Shown: positions 32,867-45,013 of the stretch, in pieces
Numbering within the stretch: position 1 is the first letter of the stretch
How the letters are laid out: each line of letters opens with the position of its first letter
Source: Paraglomus occultum
Lineage: Eukaryota > Glomeromycota > Glomeromycetes > Paraglomerales > Paraglomeraceae
NCBI GenBank assembly: GCA_910592205.1
Contig: CAJVPJ010000081.1
Span: 1-48,141 of the forward strand
Reading direction: 5' to 3'
DNA: 48,141 nucleotides
Position numbers and translations under genes: made by a program
The notes under the pieces: generated by a model
Seen by the model: only the letters and a program-made list of their open reading frames with translations
What the model was told of the DNA's origin: nothing
Databases searched by the model: none

Positions 32867-33928
32867 GCTGTGAACGCGATAGGCTATCCTGAAGGTTCTA
32901 CTCAGTATCGTTTCATTAATGGGTTCTGTGTGATTAACATTATTCTCATAATAGCCCTTCTATAACAATAACTCGTCACGATAACCACATGTCTAGACGA
33001 ATATTCCAGTAACCGCTATTCCTCCTGAGCATAGAGAAGCGTAACTCTATTTTACCCAGGTCAGTAATATTATAATACTCTTCGCTTTGGCGTCGATCGG
33101 TAATGTTATCACAGCGGAATAGTTAAGTAATTCAGAGTAACATAACATGTCATAGGCTAAACGATGACTCAATTAGTAATTGGCAAGTCTGGGTGTTACG
33201 TCTGACGCTAAAAAGTATCTCTTTTTCTCCGTACTGGTTAGAGAACTTCAGTTCGACATACGTGATTGATTAGCGAATTTTGTACATGCGAGGAATTTCC
33301 AGTGACGGCGCCGGACCATAATATTATTTACCAAGAGTGATAGTTACGGTAAATAATGATACAGTATTTTATTGTTATGTCTTCGGAATTCACTCGAGAA
33401 AGCAAGCGATTTTTTTGGAGCGCTCATTAGCGATTGTTGGTTTGAATTTTGTTTTTACAATAATTATTGCGTGTTCGTGATTAGTAAGTGTAAACGAATC
33501 AGCAGTAAACAGTTCATTTATTCGCATCGCTCCGATTAAGGAACATTATTTCTCTTCTTATTCGTAACTTCCTTTTATATTTAAAGAATTTAAACATTTT
33601 AGATTAGAATATACTGTTTAGGATAAAAATTTCAATGGGGGCCACTGTCACAAGACCATTCTAGTCATTCTGGTCACAAAGTTTATATCCGTGTGTCTAA
33701 TAAAGAATGCAACGCTTTTGTTAGTTGTGTGACGTAATGCGGTGTGAAAAAATCCAACTCTAAATCCCAGCCATTTTACTTGTTGGAAGAGTGGGAGGTA
33801 GCGTAAGCAACATTAATTCAGCCATATATACTGAGGTCGTCGCTTTGACACTTTGTTTCAGTTAAACCTTGGGATACAATCGTAGCCTTAGTGCGATCGT
33901 ATTTCGCAGTTTGTGCACATTTGTAAAT
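32867..33928. other. upstream region of ATG18
   Basis: No gene is recognised. The last 100 bp is presumably the ATG18 promoter and leader. Confidence 0.4.
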
Positions 33929-36267
33929 ATGAATCTTAGCGGTAAAGGAAACAACGAGTTGCTATTCATCAACTTCAACCAGGACTACAGGTAATTAACT
34001 TTAGCCTGCGTTCACTCGGCTGTGTGTAGCCTTGGAATCAAAAAAATATATATATATGAAGAATAGGCTGTTGTGTTTTTTCATATTCTGTCTCTATGAA
34101 CGTATTATATGTTATTGTGTTATTTGATTAACCGATATATTAACGATCTACTTTCTTATCCTTTGAAAATAGCTGTATCTCCGTCGGCACTCAACACGGA
34201 TACAAGGTATACAACTGTGATCCGTTTGGAAAATGCTACTCCAAAAGTGAGTCGGATTATTTATCTCATATGTATTCTAATATTTTATCAATTGAGCAAT
34301 TGACTTACTACGTTTCGAATCAATCTATTAATGTAAAAAAGCTGATGGCGGGATCGGTATTGTTGAAATGCTTTTTTGCACATCTCTCGTTGCTCTTGTC
34401 GGTGCTGGAGAACATCCTGCTTTCTCACCACGACGTTTACAAATAACAAACACAAAGGTAGAACGGTGTTACAAGAGTTTGTCATAATGTTTGTTCATTA
34501 TCTCATTCCCTATGCTTGTGCTTTTACGTTTTCGTACTGCTGGATCTGTGCTTTTTCGTTAACAGCGCCAGACGACAATATGTGAGCTTTCGTTCTCTTC
34601 AACAATTCTCGCTGTCAAATTGAATCGTCGCAGATTGATTGTTGTATTGGAGACATCCATTTATATTTATGATATCAGTAATATGAAGCTACTGCACGAC
34701 ATTCATACCAGTCCAAATCCAAATGGTAGGTATAAATTCGTCCTTATTGTTGCAAAGACGAAATTCCTACTAACCGGGATATTTTCTTGATTGCCATATA
34801 ATTACTAAAAAAAACCGACTATTCTATTAAGCCATATGCGCCCTTTCCCCGTCAAACGAGAACTGCTACATAGCTTACCCATCACCAACACCCACTTCGT
34901 CACCATTCTCCAGCAATACACAGAACGCCTCACCCTCAGGTGACGTCTACCTGTTCGATGCCGCATCTCTTCAAGTAGTTAATATCGTCCAAGCACACAA
35001 ATCGCCGGTCGCCTACGTTGCAATAAACTCAGACGGTACCTTGCTAGCAACAGCTTCTGATAAAGGCACTGTGATCAGAGTATTCTCCATTCCTAATGCA
35101 CAGAAACTCTACCAATTTCGAAGAGGATCGTATCCTGCGAGGATTCACTCGATTTCTTTTAACACCATGTCGACGTTATTGTGTGTTAGTAGTGATACCG
35201 ATACAGTACATATATTCAAATTGGGGGGCGTTCCGGGCTCAGCGGGTTCAAGCGCCGGAAATGGAACGAGTAATAACGGAACTGGATCAGCCAATGTTGC
35301 AAGACATTCCACCGGACAAACACCGATATCTGGGTATGAAGCTTTCATTGATGATAGGAAGAAGTCAGGGATTGTTAAGTTAGTACTTTGTGATTTAGTT
35401 AGTTGTACGAGTTGTTGTGATATGTTTTTTGAGTCAGTGTTTACTTATTTTTACTATGCTGAGAAGGCGAAAATTGAGGCGAGTAGATATTATTTTGCCT
35501 ATTTCGATGACTTGGGCTAATGATAGTTATGTCGATCCCGGATGATAAAAAAAATTCCATTTCATCCCATCCCTTCCTCGGCAGCCCCATTTTGCTACGA
35601 AACAACTACCCGATGGAAAACCGGCATATGAATGAACTGGGAATCTTTGCGACTACACAGTTTATTTTCATAAAAGAGTCATCGACACAACGGATCTGCT
35701 CTGTGACCCAAATTTAACTTTTTACCGTTTTTATTTCTCTTTATCTATTATTTTCTTGTCCATCTGTCATCTCGCCTATCACTAAACAGGAGTACGATTC
35801 GTCGGTCCTCTCTTCATCTCGGCCGTACGGTTGCTGGAAGTGTAGGAAATTACCTTCCCGACGCTCTTACAGAAATGTGGGAACCGACACGCGATTTTGC
35901 ATATCTGAAATTGCCTGCTTCAGGCGTACAGAGTGTGGTTGCACTGAGCAAGTAATATATATTTAAATTTATAATTTACATTTTATAGGCATTGAATTCA
36001 AGATGTTCTAGCGTTTTTCTGATCAACTCCTTTTATAGTAATATCCCGCAAGTGATGGTTGTCACTTCCGAAGGGAATCTATACCAATATAGTATAGATC
36101 TCGAAAACGGTGGTGAATGTCTTCTCTTGAAACAATGCAGGTTTGTCGATGAGCCCAAATGTAATGCAATATGCAATTTATTCTTTCTTACTCATAATAT
36201 TTATGTTTGGAATAGTTTGCTTGAACCGAATGAAGAGTATAGCAATATGCCTCTAGCATCCGAGTGA
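33929..36267 (+). CDS. ATG18: autophagy PROPPIN Atg18 (WIPI family), eight exons
   Basis: WD40-type beta-propeller that binds PI3P/PI(3,5)P2 and works with Atg2 in autophagosome growth. Exons: 33929-33990, 34173-34246, 34342-34457, 34566-34725, 34832-35378, 35790-35951, 36039-36140 and 36216-36267. All phases close, 424 aa, usual for the family. Signatures: [84 protein letters not shown] and the lipid-binding FRRG at 233-236; the Atg18-typical [20 protein letters not shown] and [15 protein letters not shown] near the end. An SGS/NGTG-rich stretch follows the FRRG blade. The 411-nt intron 5 is much longer than the others. The last intron has a GTTTGT donor and a length of 75 nt, so reading through it also stays open. 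A homologue such as Hsv2/Atg21 is less likely given the EMWEP block. Confidence 0.92.
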
Positions 36268-36953
36268 ACAGTATATGCATATATACACATATATATATGA
36301 CTTATGAGAATGTAATATGTTGTTGTTTATTAGGAATTTAGATTGCCCTGGTAATATAGTCTCATAAGATCAACTTTAGCAAAGAGGAGTGGTGAATATC
36401 GGGATGGACGGTTATGCTTTAATACTAAGGAATGATAACTCTATTATATTATACATCCATTCTCTATTATTGTTGTAATTCTCACAGTTGCATTAGCTAT
36501 GTAAGATATACTAGTGAAAGATGTGGTTCAGATTTATTAAGTTCTAATGGATCGATGAATAAATTGTCTCTCCGAGTGTGTTTATCCGAAATCATGATGC
36601 AATCAATTTTTTCTGGGGCGACCATTGGCGCCATTATCATATATCGTCGAAAGTAGGATGTTTGTACTTAACTCGCACACTCTCGTTCCACAAATAAAGT
36701 TTTTGGTTTTCTTCCAATGAATTTAAAATTGAATATAGGCTTCCCGCCAGTTAAATCTAGTGTTTGTTTTGAATCAAACTGGGCATGCTAGACGCGTTTT
36801 TGTGATGCGTACAATTTTCGGAGGGGGAGTTTGACACAGATTCATTTTTAAATAAGGAATTTTGAAGTTGGATGGTCGTTTTCCTTTAAGAATGCCATGA
36901 CAATACGACTTGTTTGGCGTCATTGTCTCGTTGAAAACTCCAAATGTTGCCAA
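36268..36953. other. 3' flank of ATG18
   Basis: Short frames only. Microsatellite-like ATATAC near 36275-36300. Nothing else recognised. Confidence 0.4.
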
Positions 36954-36974
36954 GGACTTTTGCAACACACTGTA
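36954..36974 (-). repeat. possible Tc1/mariner-type terminal repeat
   Basis: On the minus strand the sequence reads TACAGTGTGTTGCAAAAGTC, with TA at its edge. Tc1-like elements commonly end in TACAGTG and have a TTGCAAAAGT block. No inverted partner or transposase was found in the window, so at most this is a lone end. Confidence 0.25.
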
Positions 36975-38469
36975 TTTTCGAGAACGATCGCAAGTTATGC
37001 TTATGAAAATTGAATATCGTTAGGTAATTTTAACTTTTCTGTTGTAATTGGGTCAACGTAGCGAAATGCGAATCAAAGCTCAACAAGGGGTCTGGAATCA
37101 GTTTTTACTCCAGTAACTCAAATTTTGTAGTTTATAAAAAACCTGTCGGTAAAAAGAAACGCGTTCAAGGGTCTTTTATCAAAGTCAAACATGATGTTTT
37201 GTTGATAGTAATAGGTCGTTCGATCAGTGGATGCCTTGGCGAAAAGCTTTTACGTTAAATTGTTTCCTTTGATTTTCCTATTTGAAAAAGTTAGTTTAAA
37301 AAAGATGAGGCGCGCAATTTCTTGGCTTGAGCTTTATTTATTATTAGGTATCCATAGTGGATTTGATATAAATTAGTCTCATATTATGTTATAACTTTTA
37401 GCAAACATCTGCGCGCCCAGTTTCAGTCATAACAAAAGCTGAACTAAGCCTTGGTTGATCTTTCAGCTATATTAGCCATCTTTAGCTCACATGGTCAAAT
37501 AGTGCCTTGTCTGGTTTTTAAAATGCCTCTATTACGATTGCCACTTTTAGGCGTGACGTCACGCTCAGTTTTCATAATTAGAGTTATGCTTCTGAGAAAC
37601 CGCCCAATGGTGTTTGGTTTCCCTCATCGACAATTACAGTATTGATTCGGTTTATACTTCCATCTCATCCAGTTTGAAAATGGGATAGACATTGGTCTGC
37701 ACAACTGCTGCTATAATATGTAAAGAGAGCGAGCAATTGCTTCTTGTGCTATTTAATGCATGCGTTGTGTGCATTACTACATATGCAGGGAGTTTACGCT
37801 TACAGTTTACAGGAATTGTTTACCTTATTTATACATGTAATACCTAACCGCTTTTCTAATAATGTACTTTATTTCAAACTCGGCGCTAGGTGCCGACGTC
37901 TTCTTGCTAGCGTCACCTGCTCGCTATGTTGCTGCTTTCGCGTAAGAAGTGGAGTAGGGTGAAGGAGGAATCAATAAGATTTGATGATTTACGCGCATAG
38001 AATCACTGATGTAATAATTTTTCTCGCTCACGCGCAGGAAGTAAACTACTACTACTACTACAAATACGTAAACTGGAATGTAACCACAAGGCCATTTTGG
38101 TTTTGGTTTTTCATCTACCAATGTCAAGAAACTTTGTTGAATCATTTTTACGTGCAGTCTATGCGGTAATACAAGAAAATGTGAACTTCTATACGACTAA
38201 GCATGTTTGAATATGGTTGAAAGAAAAAGAGTATCAGGTATAGGACGATGAAACATGAAATGTAAATATAAAAAAGGAAAGCGGAAGAATAAATATTAGG
38301 GGAAAGGAGATAAAGAAAGATATAAAATTATTAAAAAGTCTATAAAATTGTTTGTTCAGAAAATTTTGCATTCGACGGTTTAAAATGTTCTTGCAAGTTT
38401 GATGTGAGGGGATAATATATAATACAAGGCCAATGAATTTGGTTGGAGGGGGGATGGGGATGTATATGA
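36975..38469. other. intergenic region between ATG18 and the nucleotidyltransferase gene
   Basis: No protein-like frame is seen. A short CTACTACTA tract occurs near 38047-38061. The last 150 bp is the probable 3'UTR of the minus-strand gene. Confidence 0.4.
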
Positions 38470-39706
38470 TTATATGAATAAATCTATTTTCGGTATTATG
38501 AACGGTTCTTCGACAGGAGGTATTGCCTCCCAATCCATGTGCCATTCGGTAGGCATAACACCACCAATAGGTGCAAGCACATACTTTGCCAACTCTCTAG
38601 CACATCTTGTTCTTTCCGACCATGCAATTTTCGAATTCAGTGCTCTTTTTGCTAGATTTCCGCCAACAGTATCCCACGTTTCCCATTCTTCGATGCAACG
38701 CTTCAACTTTTCTGGCCATCGATGCCATAATTTCTCTTGAATGCGCGCCAGGCGCTCCACCAGTTTGACCAAGAGGAAATGAGCGGTTGCTTCGTTGTGG
38801 ACAAAGCTTATGTCTTCAAGATCACGTATGAGATCTGCTATCTCGTAGCGCGGTCGCCAACAGTCTTTTGCGTCGAGTGCAGGGGGGCCAGCTTCCCAGC
38901 GTATTCTCGCAAGGTTTTGTAACGGAGGCAGGATGTTATTTGGGTCGTAAATGATTCTACCGAATGCATAGCATCGTAAGATAATTCCAGTTTCGTCAGT
39001 CGAGAGCAGGTGGCATATATGGGATGGTGGGTGGATAAACATTTCGACCTGGGAATGTGTGAGTTTTTTGGGGGGGAGGTGATACGATAGTGAAACATGT
39101 GATATTGTGCAATAGTGTGTAATTGTTTTAGATGAGCATATGATATTACATGGTACAATACGAGATTCACGTAGTTTTCATATGTAAAAGAATGGGAGAA
39201 TGGGATGATTCATACCTCCAAACCATCGATGATAACATTTCGCCGACATTTACGTTGTGAATTTATGAGGACATCAACATCCACGTCACTAAGAAGGATT
39301 ACCGGAAAAAAAAATGAGCAAGTTGTTGACAGCGTATACGCAACGTCTTGGGAAAAAGAAAAGATCTATATAGGGGGTTTTTACGCTTCGATAATAGTTG
39401 TAGAATACATCTTGGATTTCCTCGCACATGGACTCGTTTAATTTACCTGTGAGGTCTAGCATTGCCGTAGACGCGTGAGCCGTAGGCAAACAAGCCTAAC
39501 AATTCATCACCAAATTCGTGGGATAAGCTAACGAGGAGCTTAGCGTATATACAGTCAGAAGTCTTTGTAGAAGTCTTTGCTATGGGAGCATAAGGATTTT
39601 TTGATTGTATATCGGACACGGAAGTTGGTATGTTGAGAAAGCGCATGAAAGGCAGTAAATATTTAGCAGTGGGAGTCTTGAATGGATTGCCGAATATTGG
39701 AGCCAT
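38470..39706 (-). CDS. bacterial-type nucleotidyltransferase (NTP_transf_2 / pol-beta fold), three exons
   Basis: Exons on the minus strand: 39706-39447, 39288-39216 and 39048-38470, with GTAAAT and GTATGA donors and TTAG/CCCAG acceptors; all phases close, 303 aa. The N-terminal third ends in FAYGSRVYGNARPHSDVDVD, the GS-x(10)-DxD signature of the pol-beta nucleotidyltransferase superfamily, with Asp88 and Asp90 as metal ligands. VEMFIHP supplies the probable third acid (Glu113). An all-helical C-terminal domain follows (RIRWEAGPPAL, YEIADLIRDLEDISF, LAKYVLAPIGG), reminiscent of substrate-binding halves of bacterial NTases. It transfers a nucleotide to an unknown acceptor. The frame is open upstream to 39817, but that part encodes a pyrimidine-rich leader-like stretch, so Met at 39706 is preferred. 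The bacterial look with fungal introns suggests an old transfer. Confidence 0.85.
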
Positions 39707-40267
39707 ATGTATTTGAAAAGACGCAGTACAGACAAATAGGACAAAGAAGAATGGAGAAACCCAAAGGAAAAAGCAAAAGTAGGCAAAGGAAGATAAGAGA
39801 GTTGATAAACGGGACATAAGTTGGACGAGGGGAATACTAAAGAAGAGAAGAGACGAGTGGGGGAGGTCTCCTTTTTACGATTGTCAATGTGGACAATCAG
39901 ATCCAAATAGGATACACAGTCTGTTGAAACTCAACACATAAAAATAAATAAATTGATGATGTAGTTTTTAGTTTTGATTTTAATTATTCCGATTGCAGCA
40001 AATTGTGGCTGAGTATACGCCACCGTAAATGGGATAAAAGGACAAGAAATAAAAAGGTTTATAAAGTAGTGGGGGGGGGGTTGATTGAGTTGGGGGAAAA
40101 GGGAGAAGTAGTATAAAACAGAAAAGTAAACAGATAGAAAGAAAGCCCCCCAAAAACTATTTGCAGTAAAGAGAAGAATTATACATACATATACAGCATG
40201 CATTAGAATAAAAAGTATATTTATTCATTCATGTATAAATTAAAATATACACAATGGGGCGAGAATA
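39707..40267. other. promoter side of the nucleotidyltransferase gene
   Basis: Purine-rich on the plus strand (pyrimidine-rich leader for the minus-strand gene). Minus-strand frames of 90-108 codons here are Phe/Leu/Ser-rich translations of this tract and are not believed. Confidence 0.4.
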
Positions 40268-40345
40268 ATGATGATGGTAACAATAAATAATAATAATAAT
40301 ATAATAATAATAATAACAGTAATAATAATAAGTGTAATAATAATG

Positions 40346-40382
<37 letters not shown>

Positions 40383-40470
40383 CAACAACAACAACAGTAA
40401 TAATAATAATAACAATAATAATAATAAGTGTAATAATAATGATGATAATAATAATAACAACAACAACAAA
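40268..40470. repeat. ATA/AAT/ACA trinucleotide microsatellite
   Basis: About 200 bp of imperfect AAT, ACA and AGT triplets, open in several frames as homopolymer peptides. Confidence 0.9.
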
Positions 40471-43400
40471 AACTAAAACCGCTAAACTATTTGAATCGTT
40501 CTACATAAATTATAGTGTGATTTCCATTGTCTTGTTTCTTGTATTTATAACAATGCAGGGTTAATGTAGTCGCTGTAGTTTTGAATACATTATCTAATCA
40601 ACATACCTCAGCATCATCATTCTATCATACATACTTAAAACACGCACAATCACCAAACAGACAGACAAACAATATCCTTTTTTTAAGCTCAGCGTTTCTC
40701 AATCGTCAACGTACGTAAGCTCAGGAGTAACAGAAAGAAAGAACTGGGAATAGTTTCAGAAGCAAGACTTACATTTGCTTAGTCGCACAACGAATGCTAT
40801 ACATTACAACTGCCTGTCATGAATAAGTGATAATGACTCCGGTACATTGATAACGATCAGATGACTACGCTTGGAAGGATTCGTAAGAGGCTCTCGCATA
40901 TCACACAACATGAAGACGACATAAAGACATGGGCAACGTAGAGTATCGCATCGATTTATTCCCCCTTTCTCACCCTTCATTCCCAGTGTTTTGGGTTTTG
41001 TGTCGTTTATTTAGGATACGAGGCTGATACGATAGCACATTTATGGTCATATTTTTTAGTACTGCTAAATTACTCTGTGTTTACAAACTATAATGCAGTT
41101 CATCTTCAGAGGTTAAATTTGAAGCTTAAAATGGAGAGAAAATAGGAGTATGTTTACGGTCGAAAGGAGGGAAAGGAGGGAAAAGGAGCGAGTGGAAGGA
41201 ATGAATAAGAAATACCAAGAGATGGAAGAAGAAAAAGAATACAAATAAGAAGAAACTAAATACGCAAAGAATAAAGACAATGAAAACATGGTTATAAAGA
41301 AGATGGCAAATGCTGACAAGGTTGACACAGAATCGATTCTTTGTTTGTGGACGAAAAAAAAAAATAGTTTGTACGACAGCATCAGTACAAAAAATCAATA
41401 TTTATATGCAACAATATTAATATATAACAGTTAATATATGCGATTAGAGTTTTCTACAGTATTTTAAAGTTGAGCAACCTTTTTATTAAGGTTAGTTTAT
41501 CAGTGTTGCTATTATTACCGTTATTATTATCATTTATTATTATCCTAATCACTATCAATCATAATCATCATATAAATAACTACCCGTACTTACTGTATAT
41601 GCTATATATAATCGATTGTTACAAAATATTTTAGTTCTGTCGTTTTCGTTGTTCTGTGTAATCGGTTTAACCGTATTTAGAACAACCGCTTTCGACAATC
41701 ATATGGCTTCCTTCTCATCCCGTAAGACTGAATGACTGACAATCAGTACCGCATGACAATCCAAGGAAACACTAAACTGATTGACCGGAAAATCCCTAGC
41801 AACTATGGCTTCAGTTTCCATATGTCTATGGAAATTCTCCGCGCTCCCCTGCTTATTAGACTATCCTCGCTATCTTCAAATCGTCCATTTCAACCCAAAC
41901 GATAACGTCTCCAGATTGACGCCATCCCCGGGTATGCCTGCTGTCCCCCTTCCGCAATCTTTTTGTTGCAGTGTATCACACATATCTGTGTATGCTATCT
42001 ATATACATCCTCAAACAAGCACCTCTCTCCTTATCGTCAAAATCTTCGATCACCAAAAAGAACAACCAACAAAACCAGCTAAGCTTTTCAGCCCTGCTCG
42101 TTCTAAAACGCAGGGCTCTGGCTATATTAGTGATATTAAATGCAGCAGTAATATGATTTTTACTACAGCTGCATCAAAAAATTCCCCCGCAAATTACCAT
42201 TCTATGCAAAATCACGCGATTCTTATTGAATGAAGATAAAGAAAAATTCATTAATGGTATAAACGATGCAAACGCAACTGTTTGTGTACAGAGAGAGACT
42301 CGAACGAAAGATTGGGGGGTACCCTTCAAATAAAGTCGTTCTATAATATTTAATATCTCATGATTGGGAAATATTTTGTTTCTCCTCTCCCACCCATCCC
42401 CATCGTCCCACCTCCCCCGCCACCACCACTACCAAATCTTCATTCTCCAAATCAGTTATTCATTTCTTCATCACGAGATCATTGTTCGTTTCGATCATCA
42501 CTATTTTCCCTCTTTTTAAACTCGTATCCACACCTACTGGTCTTTCAACTGTCTTTTCCCATCAAAAGCACGTTGTAAATCACCCTTCAAGCACGTGTGA
42601 ATTTTAGATTTGTCATAACACTGTCAGCAAACTTACCAATGAACTGAATGGGTTTCCTTTATCAACAATCTGTTCCGATCGTCCTTATGACGTTATTGAC
42701 AAAAATGTGTTTCATTCTAGAATGGATTATGTAAGTCGATGCTTGGGGGAGCAATAATCGGACTTTTTTAACCATGCGGCATATTGATCCATATCGATAA
42801 ATGGTTTATTCTTTGAATTTGATATTTTCAGTCTCAAATAATGAGGTCGTTCGTAAACTGACGCGACGTTGACATCGACGTTGACACAAAAATTGAACGA
42901 GATCTTCGCTATCTCGTGAATGTGCGTGTAAACAATAAAGATTAGGAATAGGGGAGAGGATCAAAAGATACGAATGCGTCAAAGTCTATGCGATAAGGAA
43001 TGGAACTATATGCATGTTGCATATTAAAGGTATAAACCGGAAGTGTTCGATTGCATATGCCAATCAACTAGACAAAAATTGTATACGCAAACAAATAGTG
43101 TTGACTGAACGCGTGCTTGTAAGGGTTTGAAATACTGATATAATAATACTAAAACTAATACAATTCTTTATTTAGTGATGTGTATACCAAACCAATGAGC
43201 TTAATTTATGCCTCACATCCATATGTAATATATGATCTGACAATTAGACGATTTTTTTTAGCAGTGTGGGGAAGGCACGCGTCACATGGCTACAAGATGT
43301 TTGCGAGCGAATATATTATGTTAAATGAGCGAACGCTCCTTCACAGTTGGATCCTCTGATACGCTTGGACAAATAGATACAAGTAATCATGGTACTTGAA

Positions 43401-43962
43401 ACGCAAATCATATGACACAGTGTAATCGGTATAGGCCCGTGTCAAAAACAAGCTTAGTTCAGTGAACGGTATTAATTTTGGTAGTGCCCCCCGGGACATC
43501 AATATAATCAAATTCGTTTGGTACTAAAATACTAGCTCGTTTCTATAATCAAGCTTAAGTCATGAGTCTATTCCCTTTTTTGATAAGTGCAGGGGAGTTA
43601 AAGAATTCAAAAATGGCATGGGCTTGTGTTCGGGTTCTTAACAGAAAGGTTTTCGATAAACCAGACCCCGGCCACATACAAGTTCTTTAAGAATAAGACT
43701 GTATATGTATGTGGCGTAACGTTTATCGATTAATCTCAGGGATACGAAAAGGGTAGTTTAGCAGTCTAAAGTTATTGGTAGATTTTATTCGTCGAACCAA
43801 GTGCCGCAGTATTATTAAAAAAGTATTCTATGTGCCGTCCCTCGCGTTATAGAAAAGGAGTAATTTTTGAAAATAAAATGTTTTTTCAAATTAACTATGT
43901 GGCCCTGCTTTCTTTTTTTTTTCCTTTTTCCCTTTTTTTCCTTTTTAACTTTGTTCTTGCAG
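40471..43962. other. 3.5 kb intergenic region, no gene supported
   Basis: Contains an ATT/ATC microsatellite (about 41506-41580) and a poly-A/T rich stretch. The largest frame (41805-42233, 142 codons from ATG) has mixed composition, no family resemblance and no flanking splice evidence. A minus-strand Phe/Ser-rich frame at 41113-41398 reads a purine-rich tract. Confidence 0.4.
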
Positions 43963-44099
43963 ATATCAACAAATTGCGCGGGCAACTTACGGCACAGTTC
44001 TACCAGGAAACTGTTACTGATAACCAGCGCACAGTTTACGCGTGTCTGCATGGTTTATGCATTCGCACGTACGGTTTCATGCAGTCCTCGTGTAAATAG
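43963..44099 (+). other. orphan exon-like segment behind a strong acceptor
   Basis: A long pyrimidine tract ending TTTGTTCTTGCAG (to 43962) is followed by a frame DINKLRGQLTAQFYQETVTD... that ends in TAG at 44097-44099. The sequence is richer in CG than its surroundings. No donor-bearing upstream exon could be identified, so this may be a gene remnant's last exon or chance. Confidence 0.25.
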
Positions 44100-44460
44100 C
44101 GCGCGGTAATTCGATCCAGTCACATATATTTGATTGCATTGTCGCGCTGAAAGCAAAAAAAAAACAAAACAGCAGATCAAGTTAACTAAATCGCATTAAT
44201 CTTTGAGGTAGAAATTGTATGGAAAATTATACATTGAAAAATGGCATAAACTTTTATTGTAAAAAATATTTGTTATGCTAGTCGGCATTATGCATAGCTT
44301 ATAACACTAGCATTGATCTTGTGACTGCACGACTTGAACATAGCATACGAGGGAAATGCAAAAACCCTCTCGAATACGGCAGATTATTTTAAACAGTAAT
44401 CATTGCATTGTTTACCTAAAAGGCATCGAATGATATAAAATCGCGTGTTCGTGGTAATGT

Positions 44461-44800
44461 GAAAAGAGTGTTATAAAGGAAACCCAAATGGGGCATGCTG
44501 CAACAAAACCAGACAATGTGAACATTTTACAAATGAGCAAAAGTGAATGATGACGTTTTGAAAAGTAATAATGTGCTCATCATAACTTATGGACTTTAAT
44601 GCTCATTTGGGGCAGACTGCAACAAAACCAGACAAAGTGAACATTTGATCATGTGAGCCAAAAAAGACTGATGTGGCTGGAAATAGACTAATTTAGCTGA
44701 TAAAATTTTGGTGAGGTTTTGCTCAATTTATAGCTGTGGCTCATGCACCAATCCAGACTATTTTTTAGTGACATTTTAGACCTATTCTATGTTATAAGCG
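44461..44800 (+). repeat. CpG-depleted repeat with two internal copies, shared with 12 kb
   Basis: The segments 44491-44530 and 44613-44651 share GCTGCAACAAAACCAGACAA/GACTGCAACAAAACCAGACA and GTGAACATTT. The same motif occurs inverted at 11981-12019 (GACTGCAACAAAAGCCAGGC, TGAATGTTTGATCA). The block carries one CpG in about 330 bp. The match to the CpG-depleted block at 11.1-12.2 kb makes these pieces of one dispersed family. Confidence 0.6.
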
Positions 44801-45013
44801 AGCGACTAGCATTCGTGTATAAAAACAAGATGAATTCACATTCACCAAAACACAACTCTCAAGTCAATCTACACAGAAGACTGTATATAATCACGAGCAC
44901 AACATTTGCATTTGCCAAAAAGCTTTATTCAATAAAAATGGTTCGTTATATTCATCATCTAACAAGAATCTGCGTGCAGACAAGAATACTAATCACGTAC
45001 TGCTGTACATAAT

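Noticed and set aside
36774-36968. 64-codon minus-strand frame next to the Tc1-like end
   Set aside because: Does not resemble a transposase and is short enough for chance.
39443-39817. N-terminal extension of the nucleotidyltransferase (Met at 39817)
   Set aside because: The added residues are a Phe/Ser/Leu translation of a pyrimidine-rich leader; the internal Met at 39706 fits the domain start better.
40221-40564. Poly-Leu and poly-Ile/Thr frames
   Set aside because: Trinucleotide microsatellite read in frame.
41781-42233. 150-codon plus-strand frame (142 from ATG 41805)
   Set aside because: Composition and order look random, no family resemblance, no splice or regulatory context. It could be chance in a 3.5 kb empty interval.
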